From the NCBI GenBank assembly GCA_963678705.1, contig OY783210.1:17423331-17487330 (forward strand): DNA of 64,000 nucleotides. Direction: 5' to 3'. The notes beneath the pieces are model-generated. The model had not been told where the DNA came from and did no database searches. It worked only from the letters and a program-made list of their open reading frames with translations. This document shows, one piece after another, positions 46,831-59,643 of this stretch. The stretch comes from Panorpa germanica. Lineage: Eukaryota > Arthropoda > Insecta > Mecoptera > Panorpidae. A program made the translations under genes and the position numbers. How positions within the stretch are numbered: the first letter of the stretch is position 1; each line of letters begins with the position of its first letter.

Positions 46831-48684
46831 TTGTGAAAAGCTAGTAAGTGTAAAACAATACTATAAGAACAAAAAAAACACTCTCTCCATATAACTGACA
46901 ATATTTTCTCTAACTTACAAACAATTAAAAATATAATATTTGCTTAGTTTTTATTTTACCGTTGTATATATTCAATTTCGTGATAAAAACAAATAAATCA
47001 TTGTTTTAACATATATAATGTATTAATTAAACAACAGGTGTTCGTTTGTTTAATAAACAAACAATCAGAAATCAGGTGCTTGGTGCATCCCTTCATTTAA
47101 TATTCAATTAAAATAAACCCTCTCTTGTGTGGGTCTTTTTTATTCATTTTATCCACTGTATAATTATCTATATATCTAATGACGTGTGCCTGATGCAGCC
47201 CTTATACGAATAAGTGGAAACGCACGTGCGTTTTGTTTATTTTACTTAATATTAAGAGATGAGGGTTTTGTTTATTTTATAAATAATTATGTGTTTTAGA
47301 AAAAGGTTGAATTTTTTAAATGAGTTCACAACTGTGAAAATTAATTTGTAAATCAAAATTCGATCGACCAATTTACTGTTGAAATCAATTAATTTATCAA
47401 AGGTATAGATATAATCAATAGATAACGAAACAATTCCTTTACACTATTTTCCTTTTTTATTTCATTTAAATTATTAGAACTCAATCTGTTTCCGAAACTA
47501 ATAAATATAAAATAAATTACATTATATAACTAAATATAAATTTGCATTTAAATATCTATTAAAATTAAATCCCACATATATATATTTATAGATATATCTA
47601 CCAAAGTTGAATTTATATGGGATTCATAAAGAATTCGCAAAATAAACTCGTGTTAAAAGTAAATGAATTCAGAAATCCTATCATGTCACTTATTTTTTCT
47701 GTATTAGGGGTTCTACAATCAATTGTTTTTTAAATATTTTTTTATTTTCAAATATTTATTTAATTTTACCTTTATATAATTGTGAACCATCATTCAGTTC
47801 ATCAATAGATCAAGAAATAATTTATTTTATAAGTAAAATAAAACATTCAAAGTCTGGAAAGTTGAATCATAATTATTTATATTTACGAGTATTTAAAAAG
47901 TAAATAAACCAAAAGAATCAAGTGGAACTTATGAAATTTGTAATACAATTATCTCTGTAAATGTTTTTCTTTTTAAAATTAATGGTGTAACTGAAACCAG
48001 ACTAAAAACTAAATTGAAATTCGTCCTAATTAGTATTTTAATAATATATAACAAATCCTCTGAGTTTTGAGCATTAAATTAGCTGCATACATTTGTACTT
48101 TGTTTGAAATTAACCCGTTTTTATTATTTAAGTATATTTCTTCAAGTTTAAATCCCTGTGGAAGTAATTAGAAGATTTTGTATAAGTTTGACTTTTAAGT
48201 ATATCTTGCTAAGTTCTTGTCTTTTGTAAACCCAGATGTACTACTTTAAAAGAAGAATAAGTTTATACATTATTTAGTTTTTTGCAACCATGATCACTAT
48301 TATAAAAAGGGAGGCAACTAATTGTGCCTAAGCGAACCACAGTTACTTGTATTGAACACTTATTTAACATAAAAAATGTGCCTCTTACATAAAAATAATG
48401 TTCTGTGACCTATTGTATTTATAACGGAATTTATTATATAGGAATTTTTGTTATAAAACCTTTATAACTGAATATTTCTTGCAGTGTAAGTTACATTTAA
48501 AGTTACTAAAGTCACATGAAGCTGAAACACGCCACTGACATATTTATCTTTATTGAAATAGTTCATCCAGATAATTTCTATCGCGACTGTACTAAAGCTA
48601 TACTACAATGGATTAACAGATTTAGCTTTGCTACCACAACGGCTGTTTCTTATTTTAAAACTAGGAATTAAGACTTGTCACACG
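46831..48684. other. Non-coding stretch, no gene seen
   Basis: Very A+T-rich, nothing recognised. Confidence 0.6.
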
Positions 48685-48960
48685 CTGGGAATTTCAGGGC
48701 TCCATCGCACATGCTGTTATCTATATATCTCATCCTAAAAGAAGCCGAGCTGCATGAAATGAACAAGGCACGGCACGTCAAGGAGCGCGGTAGCCAAAGA
48801 GAGATACGGATGTCAAAAAGTCTGAGTCTGTCATCCCATGAAACCTAGCTCCAGCTCTACTTCCAACTTCCAGATCCACAAAAACGTGGCTAATCAGATG
48901 TTTCGTCTAGCTCTAGGTTTATATGAAGAACAAATTAAGTCAACATGAAATAGAAGAGAC
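48685..48960. other. G+C-richer anonymous block, possible exon or repeat
   Basis: Compositionally distinct from its flanks. On the plus strand, after a possible acceptor AATTTCAG at 48697, a frame reads ILKEAELHEMNKARHVKERG followed by SQREIRMSKSLSLSSHET and a stop. It looks protein-like but matches no family I know. The opposite strand is also open for a similar length, which weakens the case. CGCGGTAGCCAAAGAGAGATACGG-type sequence is also reminiscent of MITE termini. No firm call. Confidence 0.3.
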
Positions 48961-49596
48961 GAGGAAGTGTGGATTAACTGGAACGGAGAAATTTAAAGAA
49001 AAAAGAAGTAAATGATATGAGTATGATAGATATAGAGTACTGTTTATGAAAAAAAGAAGACAGCTTTGAGTTGTGAGTATGTTGATGTGTTAGAAACACA
49101 TTTATGCATAATGTGGTGTAAGGAATTGACATGAGATGAAGATTGTTTTTAATCCGTTGAGAATTATTAATTCAATTTTAATCTCGATGTTTTATTTCAG
49201 GTTAAGTGACTAAAAAAAATGAAACCAAAAATATATACATTGCACGGTATACATATTTTAAAAGTTTTACATTTTGGGATATTTTAATATACCAACAATT
49301 ACAAAAAGTATTTGGACTTTTGTTAAAGATATCGAACGTGTGTTAACTAGGCTAGACTAAAGGGATAGATATAAAGAGAAAATTCATAGAGATCTTGTTT
49401 CAAATTACCTTTTCTTTCCCTTCACGCCAAATTTCATTTTCCTATGTTAGGTAGGAGCTCTATTCACATGCCTGTTCCCATATATGTTGTATTATGTTCC
49501 CCGTCATCCATTTACAACTGGCCGTTGGTTACCGCGCAAAATTTCTTTGTTCATTTTAATCCAGTGATTCTACGAATTAGAATGTGGAAATTTAAG
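48961..49596. other. Non-coding stretch, no gene seen
   Basis: A+T-rich, nothing recognised. Confidence 0.55.
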
Positions 49597-50525
49597 ACAG
49601 CTTCCGGGCCTCTTTCAAGGGCCTTTTACACGATCTGGAACTGGAATTTCATTCCTATTTTAATTTGCGGAGTTAAACAGTTTACACGACACGGTTCGAT
49701 TTCTAGGTATGCAATTTCAAATTGTACTCGTGTAGCGCATTATGCATACATGGATGAAACCGGGCCTCTTTCAGAAGTCTTATGCCATTTTCACACCAGA
49801 GGACAGTTCAATAACACACCAATGTTTACACCAAAGAGACAGTTCTTAAAACATTTTTGTCTTTAAAAACTTTTTTAGTAAACAAAACACATTCCCATCT
49901 GGAGTCAGTAAGATCAAATGAAAACACGTTTGTTGTTGTTTTTTAGTCTGCTTGGTTTGAACACGCAGTTTTGTTTTTTGTGAACATTTGCGCTTGTAGT
50001 TGTTGTTTATCATGTTTAAAATTTCTATGGAACACACAGAAAAACTCTAAAAACAAAACCAGTTTGTTCAGTGTGAACAATCTGTTTTCGAAAAAGAGAA
50101 CTGTTTTAAAATAAAACAAAACATGTTTTTGTTTTATTTCTTGACAACAAAACTGTTTTCAAAAGTGTGAAATCTGCATTAGCTTGACAAGAACTGAATT
50201 ATTTTACACATCAGATACTTTATTACCTATTCTACTTCTAAGACCTGATTGAAAACAAAAATCTGGCAGGATAGTGTTCCCAGCCTCAGATCAGATAAGA
50301 TCTCCATCTCCGTTTTAGTGCTTACACTTACGGTAAAGGGACAGGTCATCTGAATCTGATCTATGATCTCACATCTGATTTATTTCTGAGATTCGTTCAT
50401 TAGTAATATGATAGGACCTCTTTTTCTCTTCCAAAAAGTAGTATAGAATTTAAAAAACTGTAGAAGTTTCCAATTCATTACTAGTGAGCTAAAAGGCCCA
50501 TAACGTCGTGTAAAAAGCTCACAAA
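49597..50525. repeat. Composite inverted-repeat element, probably nested MITEs
   Basis: GGCCTTTTACACGA near 49619 and TCGTGTAAAAAGC near 50511 form an outer inverted pair. TTTTCACAC near 49789 and GTGTGAAA near 50165 form an inner pair. Between them are inverted AAAACAAAAC/GTTTTGTTTT-type tracts and repeated GTGTGAAC-like words. A CCGGGCCTCTTTCA direct repeat occurs at 49607 and 49760. The 140-codon open frame at 49444-49866 overlaps this element, has no domain and is not a gene. Confidence 0.5.
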
Positions 50526-51227
50526 ACCAGAAGAGAAAATAAAAAAAAGGGTGGTACATGTGTTTTACCCAGATTTTACTTCAACAGTATTATAAATAAT
50601 ACATATTTTTTAATTAAAAACAAAACATACTTATTTAACTAATAAAGCTACTAACAAATGAAGAGTTTCTACAAGCAACAAACTCTTTGGTAGCGTTATC
50701 CAGTAAACGTAATATTAATTAAAAGCAAGAACCAGCACAAATGGATTTATGTTTTCGGTTTCCGACATTTCCGGACTCGGTTTTGTGTTTTCATGGTTTT
50801 AATAGTCTCTCACATGTTCAATGCTCATGTGTTTTGTGACTATGTGATAATTCTTTTTAATTAAACCATATATTTACAATATGTTTTTACCATCTAAATA
50901 TTCTTCTACTTAACAAACGCTGAAGAACGGACATAAAAGGGAACGCATATTTTTTTAATATCCTGTCAATGAACAAACATTTCCAAATATTTTTTTAAAG
51001 TAATATTATAATGTTATATCAATATACATACCCGCTTTTACCCTAACGAATTGTTTTAATATTTTAACTTTTTAATTATGTTTTTTGTACATAATATATA
51101 TTTTAATTTTACTGCGGAATACGTTGTATACTTCAATAAATGTTCACCGCTTTATTCTCGTTTTATTTAAGGTAGTTTGGCCATAAACCCAATTTCCTTA
51201 AGAATTTGATCAAATTAAAATATAGTG
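50526..51227. other. Non-coding stretch, no gene seen
   Basis: A+T-rich, nothing recognised. Confidence 0.6.
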
Positions 51228-51711
51228 TTAAGTATCATTCCCACTCACTGCTTTAATTTAATTTTGTATTTTGTATTTAATTTAAATTGTTTAGCCATAT
51301 TTTATTTAATTTATTTTTTTAAATTTTCTTAGTTTTTTTAGAACCTTACAAGGTCCAATGTCTTAAATTAAAAATATTAGATTAAGAAAAACTATATTAT
51401 ATTATAACCTCTAAAATGAGACAATCTATCAAAATGCAGTAGGATTTACTTTTAAAAGAAGTTTAATGTCAGTTTTTGAAAAATATGGAAGTGAAAACAA
51501 TTTCTATTACTAATTGTTTCTATTACAATTTTGCCGAACTGTCAAAATTTATAATACTAACGATGCATATTCACACACTAAATTAACTAAACTTAAATTA
51601 CAACACAAATGTGAAAAAGAATAGTTAAACGAAAACCTTAAATCTAGATTACAATATTAAATAAAAACAGTAAATTAAATATCAAAACAGTGAGTGGGAA
51701 TGAGGCTTTAA
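51228..51711 (+). mobile_element. MITE family C, complete copy (~484 bp)
   Basis: Inverted repeats ATTCCCACTCACTG (51237-51250) and CAGTGAGTGGGAAT (51688-51701) are exact. Outside them a further inverted similarity leads to TTAA on both sides (51228-51231 and 51708-51711), so the insertion target may be TTAA, as in the piggyBac superfamily. The interior matches the copies at 18.4 and 59.6 kb. Non-coding. Confidence 0.88.
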
Positions 51712-54700
51712 TCTAGGTGTATTTAATTTGCAAAAAAAATGAAATTTTTCCACTGATTGTAAAGCTAGTATTTTCTAATTAAAGTCCACATAATTAACAT
51801 GCAATGGACGGATGAAACGGATGAAGTATAAAAAGAAAAGACCAATATTAGAAATGTTCTAAAAAAAAATATTTAATAAAACAAAGAATTAGGAATGTGT
51901 GTCTGTATATGAAAGTTTCTATGTATAGTGTACAGCCTTCTACAAAAGTAAATTAGTTAGCTATTAAGCATTTTAAATTTTTCGTATTCACTATCATACT
52001 ATACTTGTCTCCGATTATATATGTTTAAATTCAAATTAAATATTTTGAAAAAGGAATAATAAATTTGGCAACGCTCTAAATTTACGTGTGTTGACGCATG
52101 CGTGATTTGGTTTTTTGACAAATAAATTGTTATATTTTATATAATATTTATTCCGATTTTGAATTTCCCGCTCAAATTGGCATTTGCAACGTTGCCGGTT
52201 CATAACCCACATTTACTGTTTCTTACTGGTTTTATTTAAATATTTTCGTATATAGGTATCCTTTTGATAATTTTCTTTTTGCAATAGTTACAGAAAAGAT
52301 TCTTTTATATACACCTAGTTTTTGAAAGCTGTGTCACCATTTTTTAATAGTTAAAAGTTATATTATGTATGTGGTGAAATTGAGCTAAAAATTATGATTT
52401 GTATGGACAATGACTATTTTTAATCATGTATAAAAAGAAAACTATGAACCCTAGGTCTCTAAAATTTTCAGACAGCATGTATTTTAACTATTTGTATCGA
52501 CCTTCCAAATTTCACAACGTTTTCATCATTTACGTTAACGTCCTATACCTCCTTAATATGTATTTTATTTAATGTTTCTTGCCGTAAAGCCTTATATTCT
52601 TCGATTACTGTTCTATATTTCTTACTTACTAATATAAATTACACAATAAGAAACATTACTTTCTATAAACGAAAACAGTAAATGGGAATGATACTTTACA
52701 TAAAATCAAAACATTCAAGATTACTCACATGTATGAATAAGTGATTATAATTTCTCAAATGCAATAAAATCATAAAAGATTTACAGTTTATGATTGTAAA
52801 GAACAATACCAGCTTCATTGTTTTATTAATTTATAGCATCTATAGATGGAAGCACATATCTGTACTGCACTTCTGCTTTAAACGCATGATTTGAAACGGA
52901 ATTAAAAAAAAAATACAAGTTTTGCTAAATGGTGAATTACTTATGGAAGGTGCTAATTTTATGACTTCAACTTTACAAATCATAAATAATACAGATTTAC
53001 TGATTGACTTTTACGTTCAATTTATGTAATAAAATAAATTTATGATGCTTTTCTTGTTTAGTTTTTTAACTGGATGTAATTATTATACATTTTTCTTAAG
53101 AGAATTCTTGTTAATTAATTTTTTGAATGTTATTTTGTCAAATTAGGTCTGTTTCTATTCAGATTTAATGTTAACACATACGAGAAATGAACAGTTCGTC
53201 TGAATCTGATCTGATTGTCCAAAAACGCCTAAAACTGATAAATAAGTAGTAAACCGTTTTCTATGCATGGTCTCATAACCTCAAATCTTAATGACAGCTG
53301 CTTTTGAGAATCACGTGACATATGTCAAACAAAATTTAAATTATATGTTTTAAAATTACATGTAACGAAGATACGCACACGTAAACGTGAAAAGGCAGGC
53401 AGCACCCTAAGCCATACCAACACCATCCGCTTAGGATTAACCCTGGAACATATTTCAGTTCTGAGAACATTTTGAAATAAAACATGTAAATAGTTTACTG
53501 GATCAATTATAGAGGTCTCCACTGTGTATGTTATACGTATTATGCTCAGGTACCGTGGAAATAATGTTAAAATGATATTTTGCATCCCGGAAATAGGTTT
53601 ATATGCTTTTAATTTGTTTTTATACAGGATGTATGTTAATTTAGCATAAAATCCTTTTAATCTATGGATATTTAAATTGTATTTAGTGAAACGAAAGCTA
53701 GAACGTGAAACGTTTGTATAATCATAAAATTATTAGTTAACGAAGGTAATATTTTTCCTGTAATAATAACAAGATAGTTTTATTTAAGGTTCACTGGATT
53801 CATTTAATGCCGGACTTTAATAAAAGTTTGCTTAACTATTCTTTGATTAAATACAAATAATATGACCCCAATTTTTTTTCAATCTGATTCAAAATTTGAT
53901 AACTTAACACTAGTAGTAGTGATGTGGCAACAGCGCTTTCATATTGCTACAAAATCTACTGAACGTAAACAAGATCAGCATTGTTGTCACGATCACATCT
54001 GTATTTCTATGTATGTGTGTGTACAAATACGTATTGATGCAACTTGAACCTGTGTGAGAATAGAAAACTTATGCGTAGTGCACTAAGCTATACTTTTTAA
54101 ATCAGTGAACGACTACTTGAAGAAATTATGAAATAATATAAAATTTTTAACATATACGCCTGAAACGTAGTCTACTACTCTTACAGTAGAGCTTTACAAG
54201 TTATGATATATACAATTATTACTATTATTCACATACAATTAATATTTTAATACAGAAATAATTCCAATGACGTGTAAAGTCGTAAATCAATGCAAACAAG
54301 TGTTAATACGTCTGGTTCTTTTATTGTTAAAGATAATGTAATATTTTTGTACTTAAAAAAGTTCTCTTTAAGAGGATTTGATCTTTAAGCCTCCAGCTTC
54401 TTCTCAAAGAGTTAGTCGACTCAGGTATTGTGTTGCTGTAATTTACAAAATGATTTATTGCTTTGTAATGCTATAGACACTATTACAATTATATTATTGC
54501 AAATTTAACATCAGCGTTTATTACATTGTAATGTATACACTATACACACTTGCATTTATACATATTACATATACATATATTATATTAGTGACTTAGTGCT
54601 AAAAGCATCAATGTTATTTTTTCTATTCAAAATATTAAATTTTTCAAAACATGAAATACACTATTTTTTTAAAAAAACTTCGTAATTCTTTGAAGCATAT

Positions 54701-55821
54701 TTTACAACCAATGCATTGAAAAAAAATTCAGATAAAAAAAGTTCAGACACTTTTTTTTTATGTAAAATTATATTAGTTGTAATAAATTTTAAACAATTAT
54801 CTTAATAAAGCTTGTATATTATATTTACGAACATTTTTAACAGTGTACTTCATCAGATTTTATGCAAACGAATCTATGTTTCAGTCAAAGTAGAAAACGA
54901 CATTCTAGTTAATGTCAATTGAAATTAAAATAATTTTAGATAAGAACGATTTTTTTAACTTTCGTTTTCGATCGATAGAATTTGGCGTTCACTCTTTTAG
55001 CACTCAGCCACTAATATATTTCCGCTAAACACAACTGCGATTATTTTAAGTTTATTTAGTTAAATGAAAATTATAAATTAACGAATTCTGGAATATTAGA
55101 ATCGTGAAACGTAAGTAAGAATTACCAATTTATATCCATAAACTGCAGGTTTGCTATCTCTGTTCTATAGCATTATACAACTAATGATAATACTAAATAA
55201 TAATCTATAACAACAACAATAAATCTATCTGATCATAACGCAACCAAGTTTTGTTATAAAAGTCAGTTGAAAACCTTGTGGTTCACTACATCAAAACCAT
55301 CTACGAGAATGAGTAGTATGCATTGTAGGTAAAATAGAATTCTATAGGTGAACCAGTTCTACATTAATAGTAAACTAAGTCTGATTGGCATCTCAATGGA
55401 ATTAAATATTCAATTAGCTAATACATACAAACGAGTTTATCGACAAATCAGTGGCGTAGAAGCCATCAAATAATAAATGGGAAATTTAATTAAAAATATT
55501 AAATATTTTTGATTAATAGAATTTGAAAACTTTACCATTTGTCTCGGTTGCGTTCAATTATGTATATAGTTACCTATTTTGTGAACGCAACCATAAATTT
55601 ATGACAAAAACATTGACATAATTGCACGTTACAACATGTTTTTAATTTATTTTCCACAATTTATTGAATGAAAGTTATCATGCGGCGTCCACATCATTAG
55701 CACACCAACATTCCACGTGATGAAATTATTATGTAACTTAATACACTGTCATCTTTTGTCGGTGCTACGTATTCACTCAGACAATATTATTTGTTTGTAA
55801 AAAAAAGTAACATAATTTTTT
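51712..55821. other. Non-coding stretch, no firm gene
   Basis: About 4.1 kb, A+T-rich, putative intron. At 52668-52690 AAACAGTAAATGGGAATGATAC resembles the right end of MITE family C, but the rest of such an element is not recognisable. Frames at 53325-53585 and 53862-54047 have no domain. Confidence 0.5.
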
Positions 55822-56230
55822 TAAATTTATTTATTTATTTGCCTTGACTTTTATACGTCATAGCCACCATCAAACATTTTTTATACATATTTAACATTTT
55901 ATAATTCTATTTCACAAATTTCTAAGTATTTAAATAATTCACTAATTAATTTTGAATCACTTAACAAAAATTTAGTATTAACAAAAAAAGTTTTAACCAC
56001 ATCTAATATTTCACTATTGAATTTTGATCTTTCTAAACTATAATTTATGCATTCAAATATAATAATATGATCCAAAGTTCATTCTTCACCACATTGACAT
56101 ATATCGTCGGATTTAACATTAATTTTGCACAGGTGAGCAGGAGTTTTACAATGACTACTTTTGATTTTGATTATAGTTGATATAATTTTGCGGACTCAAT
56201 TTTTGAAATGGGCTCATTCTAATCTATAAG
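55822..56230 (-). mobile_element. LINE family 2, minus-strand 3' copy
   Basis: On the minus strand it carries the C-terminal reverse transcriptase region, with SAKLYQL-type helix and TPAHLCKINVKSDDICQCGEE, then a stop (GAATGA). A HII-FEC knuckle follows, then the family terminus GATGGTGGCTATGACGTATA and AAAGTCAAGGCAAATAAATAAAT. It keeps the CQCG cysteine pair that the 36.4-kb copy has lost, but has its own nonsense mutation and an extra codon in the knuckle. The 5' side is truncated near 56230. Confidence 0.78.
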
Positions 56231-57120
56231 AATTGTGCATTATATAATAAAAATACCCTAATGTGTCTTAAAGTTTTAAAGATATCATATATCTATATGA
56301 ATTGGCATTAATTTGGACCATAAAACTTCAACAAATCTGGTACATTCATGTGAAAAACCATCAACTTATGAATAAGAATAATAAAATGATGAATCTAACA
56401 TGTTGGTGTAACACTGATGTGGACGACGCATTATATTTTGATTTATTATTTAATAATTTAATAAAAAAGCAAATATTTGTTACTTTTAAAATTATGGGAA
56501 AATTATTTTCTGGAATATGTTTTAATATCCTGTTCAAAATTTATTAATCTTCCATATTTTCACTTATAAATATAAAAGGGAGGAAAAACTGGTCGTATGC
56601 ACAAAATCCTTGTTGGTTTCAGACAAGGAAAATAACTGCTTTAAACAGAAATGAATCATAATTTTACTGAATATTAAATTTACAATAAAAATAAATTTAT
56701 TTAAAGTATTAATGCAATCGTAATAGATTTTTTTTTTGTGTATTTATAAACGCGTAAATTGTACCACTCCAAATTACCCTACGTAATTACAACCAAAATG
56801 AATTTGAAGATACTAAGACTGCAAAAAGAATTGTTTGTGCATTTTCTTTTAAACCAACCATCTAAAGCTTAAGCTTACGTATCGTTATCTACTTTACATG
56901 CAGATCTCATAGATGGCAGCACTATACTGGGTTCCTAAGTCCTAATTAAAATTCGGCTACCTATACTGTATTAAAATTATAAGTCCCAACATCTGCATGT
57001 ATTCATAATCGGTATACAGTAAAAAAATTGCATTATTTTTAAACTAGGTAAACGCTTTAGTTAATAAAACTTATTTAGTGTTCAACATACTAAAAATATG
57101 AAATATAGATAAAAAATAAT
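56231..57120. other. Non-coding stretch, no gene seen
   Basis: A+T-rich; frame 56302-56547 is a chance frame. Confidence 0.55.
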
Positions 57121-57158
57121 TACTAGAAATTACTAGAAATTACTAGAAATTACTAGAA
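57121..57158 (+). repeat. 10-bp tandem repeat (TACTAGAAAT), four units
   Basis: Four nearly perfect consecutive decamers, 30 bp before a second tandem array. Confidence 0.92.
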
Positions 57159-57188
57159 AAGTTTATTTTTATTTTATAAGTAATATTA

Positions 57189-57291
57189 GTTTTCCGCCGA
57201 TAGAAAATGTTTTTTCGCGGCAAAAATTTGTTTCTTCGCGGTGAAAATTAGTTTCTCGCCGATAAAGTATGTTTCTTCGCGGCGAAAATTT
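57189..57291. repeat. Five-unit 20-21 bp palindromic CpG-rich tandem array
   Basis: Units begin at 57189, 57209, 57230, 57251 and 57271. Units 2, 3 and 5 read GTTTCTTCGCGGYGAAAATT, an imperfect palindrome of TTTTCGC-GCGAAAA type. Units 1 and 4 are a second type with CGCCGATA. The spacing of 20, 21, 21 and 20 bp is two turns of B-DNA, so all units face the same side of the helix. CpG-rich cores stand out in this A+T-rich window. It could be a fragment of a satellite, subterminal repeats of a DNA transposon, or a cluster of protein-binding sites. Confidence 0.85.
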
Positions 57292-59643
57292 TTACTTCGG
57301 TAGTAAGACAAACCATAAAACCGGCCTAACTAATTTAATAATTATCAAATGCCCTAATCCCTCAACTCTTTCTCATTTAAACAATGGCCAGTAATTACTT
57401 CAACTTTTGACCAGATAAGTCCATCAAATAACCTGATATCTATTTGTATAAATTACTTAATTTAATTAAATATTCCGGTACAATTTTTTCATATTATAAT
57501 TCAGCGCTTACTGTTAATAAATGATCGGACAATGAGTCGTTGATATTTCTGTGACACCGCGGCAAGTTTTCTGGATGTTTCACAATATACACAAAGTACC
57601 TCATAATTTGTACTTTTCATGGAAATATTGTGTTTTTCTGTTGATTTAAAATGAAACCTCTTGTTGAAAGACGAAAACGAAAACTTTTTTATGTCTTATA
57701 ATTGTTTACATATTATTTATTTAAAGTTATTGTTTATCAACCTCAAATTTCATATATTTATAACTCATTTAGTTTTTGATGGACTATTTACTTGCTTGTT
57801 AGTTGCTTTATATATCGAGTTTGCATATCATGTAATGTATTGTATTATGCTATGGTGTGTATCCTGGGTACTGTACCTTATTGTATGTGTGTGTATGTGT
57901 GTACATGTACGCTGTCACAAAGATTACGAGTCACGCAACATTTGACCTATTATACCATCATTTAAATATCCATATCAACAAAGACTATACTCTATAAACT
58001 CCTACTGAACAAACTAACAGTGATTTCCACCCCTGTTGTTAACGAAGGGTCGAATTTAATGGGTAGTTGGTGAGTTTGTTTTACCCAGAGAGAAATATTA
58101 ATTAATTTATTGTATGAATAACTTTGACAGTTAGGAAAACATTATTAAAAGATTTGTAAATAATTTTGTTATAAAATTACAAGTTTATTTATATACCAAA
58201 TTATTAAGCCTAATAAAAATCATAAAACACTGGTAGTTTCTTGGTTTGAACTCTATGTCTGATTTTAGTTGATAATGTTGATAGTATCTTGTAAGATTCC
58301 AAAGAAAAAGTAACAACGATAGCAATAGTTACTGCGTCAGTATTACAAAAATATTTGCAAACATTGTAAATTCCACCAGCACTTTCCATGTCAACCAATT
58401 TTTATTTCCTTCTAAGTGTCGAATTTGTACCATTATATCCACAATATAATATATTACAGAAACCACAACAACATCACTTAATTTTACCAAATTCAGTTAA
58501 AATTCTTTCAAGCGTGCTGGGTCTATAACCTATTGATGCATAAGCAAATTTATAATTTAGAATCAATAATTGAAAAAGAAAAATTACCGAAATAACATTG
58601 CATACAGAACTTGTTTATTCAGAAATATTAAATCACCTAACGCTTAAGACACATTATACAGAACCAGATATATATTTAAGATTCAAATTAAAAAAGAACA
58701 TTTTTAATTTAAAGTCTTACTCGTAATTTTTTTTGCTTATGTTAGCGAAGAATGGAATTCGATAATTTGTTAGCTAACGAAATTGTAGACTTCATCTAGT
58801 CTAGACACCATCACCGACCCGACCGTAAACCCAGGGTAGTTTTAGGTAAAATTTTCTTGGAAAACTTTTCTACTACCTCCAGTGAGCATCCGAGGAAATT
58901 CGAGAACTATCGAACGATGGCTTGTTTAATACAAAATTGGGAGAGCAATTGTTCTAGTATTTTGTTTAGTACGTGCTCTAAGGATGATATGATACAATTT
59001 GTTTGTACTAGCGGCAAAGAACATAGTGTATAAAATTATAAATTTGTAATATTAAAGAAGTCTTGAAATAAGTAGAATAGTAGACCTAACATTCGCCACT
59101 ACTGATACACTTAAACAACGCGTTTAAAGTTACTATGCTATTGACTGTGTAGCTGTAGATACTATCAGGCTTCTGCACATGCGAATCAAACAAGTTCGAG
59201 AGGTACTCGAATTTCCAATGAAATTGTACACCTCTAGAGTTAAAGTGTACACCATTCTCGTTTATTAAACACTTGAGTCCGATGGTGGACGATGGACGAT
59301 CGACACAAGAAATACCTTCGTGGGAACAACATTTAGCACTGATATGCTGATACCCAAAACGCCGGGGTTTATAGTTTACAGGTTGTACTTAGTAGTGGTT
59401 GCTTGTATGACATTGTGACATATGGAGGAGAAACATGACATCGATATTATGAGTTTAAGGTCGCGGTGAGATATTTCGTTATTTCATTAAAATTTGTTAT
59501 AGATTCCCTTGCATTTGAATGCATCGCTCTATTTGTAATTTAATAGCCAGGATGAATAGTTTCTAGGGTTTCACATATGTTTATTAAATTCAACTAAAAT
59601 GTAATTAAAAAGGTAACTTCTATTTCACATTCAATTTCATAAT
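57292..59643. other. Non-coding stretch, no firm gene
   Basis: About 2.3 kb, putative intron. At 58799-59030 the plus strand has a stop-free run of about 77 codons without an early ATG (RHHHRPDRKPRVVLGK near its start). It shows no domain. Frames 57661-57945 and 58210-58398 show no domain either. Confidence 0.45.

Noticed and set aside
49444..49866. Longest open frame in the window (140 codons)
   Set aside because: It has no recognisable domain and runs into a composite inverted-repeat element that contributes its second half.
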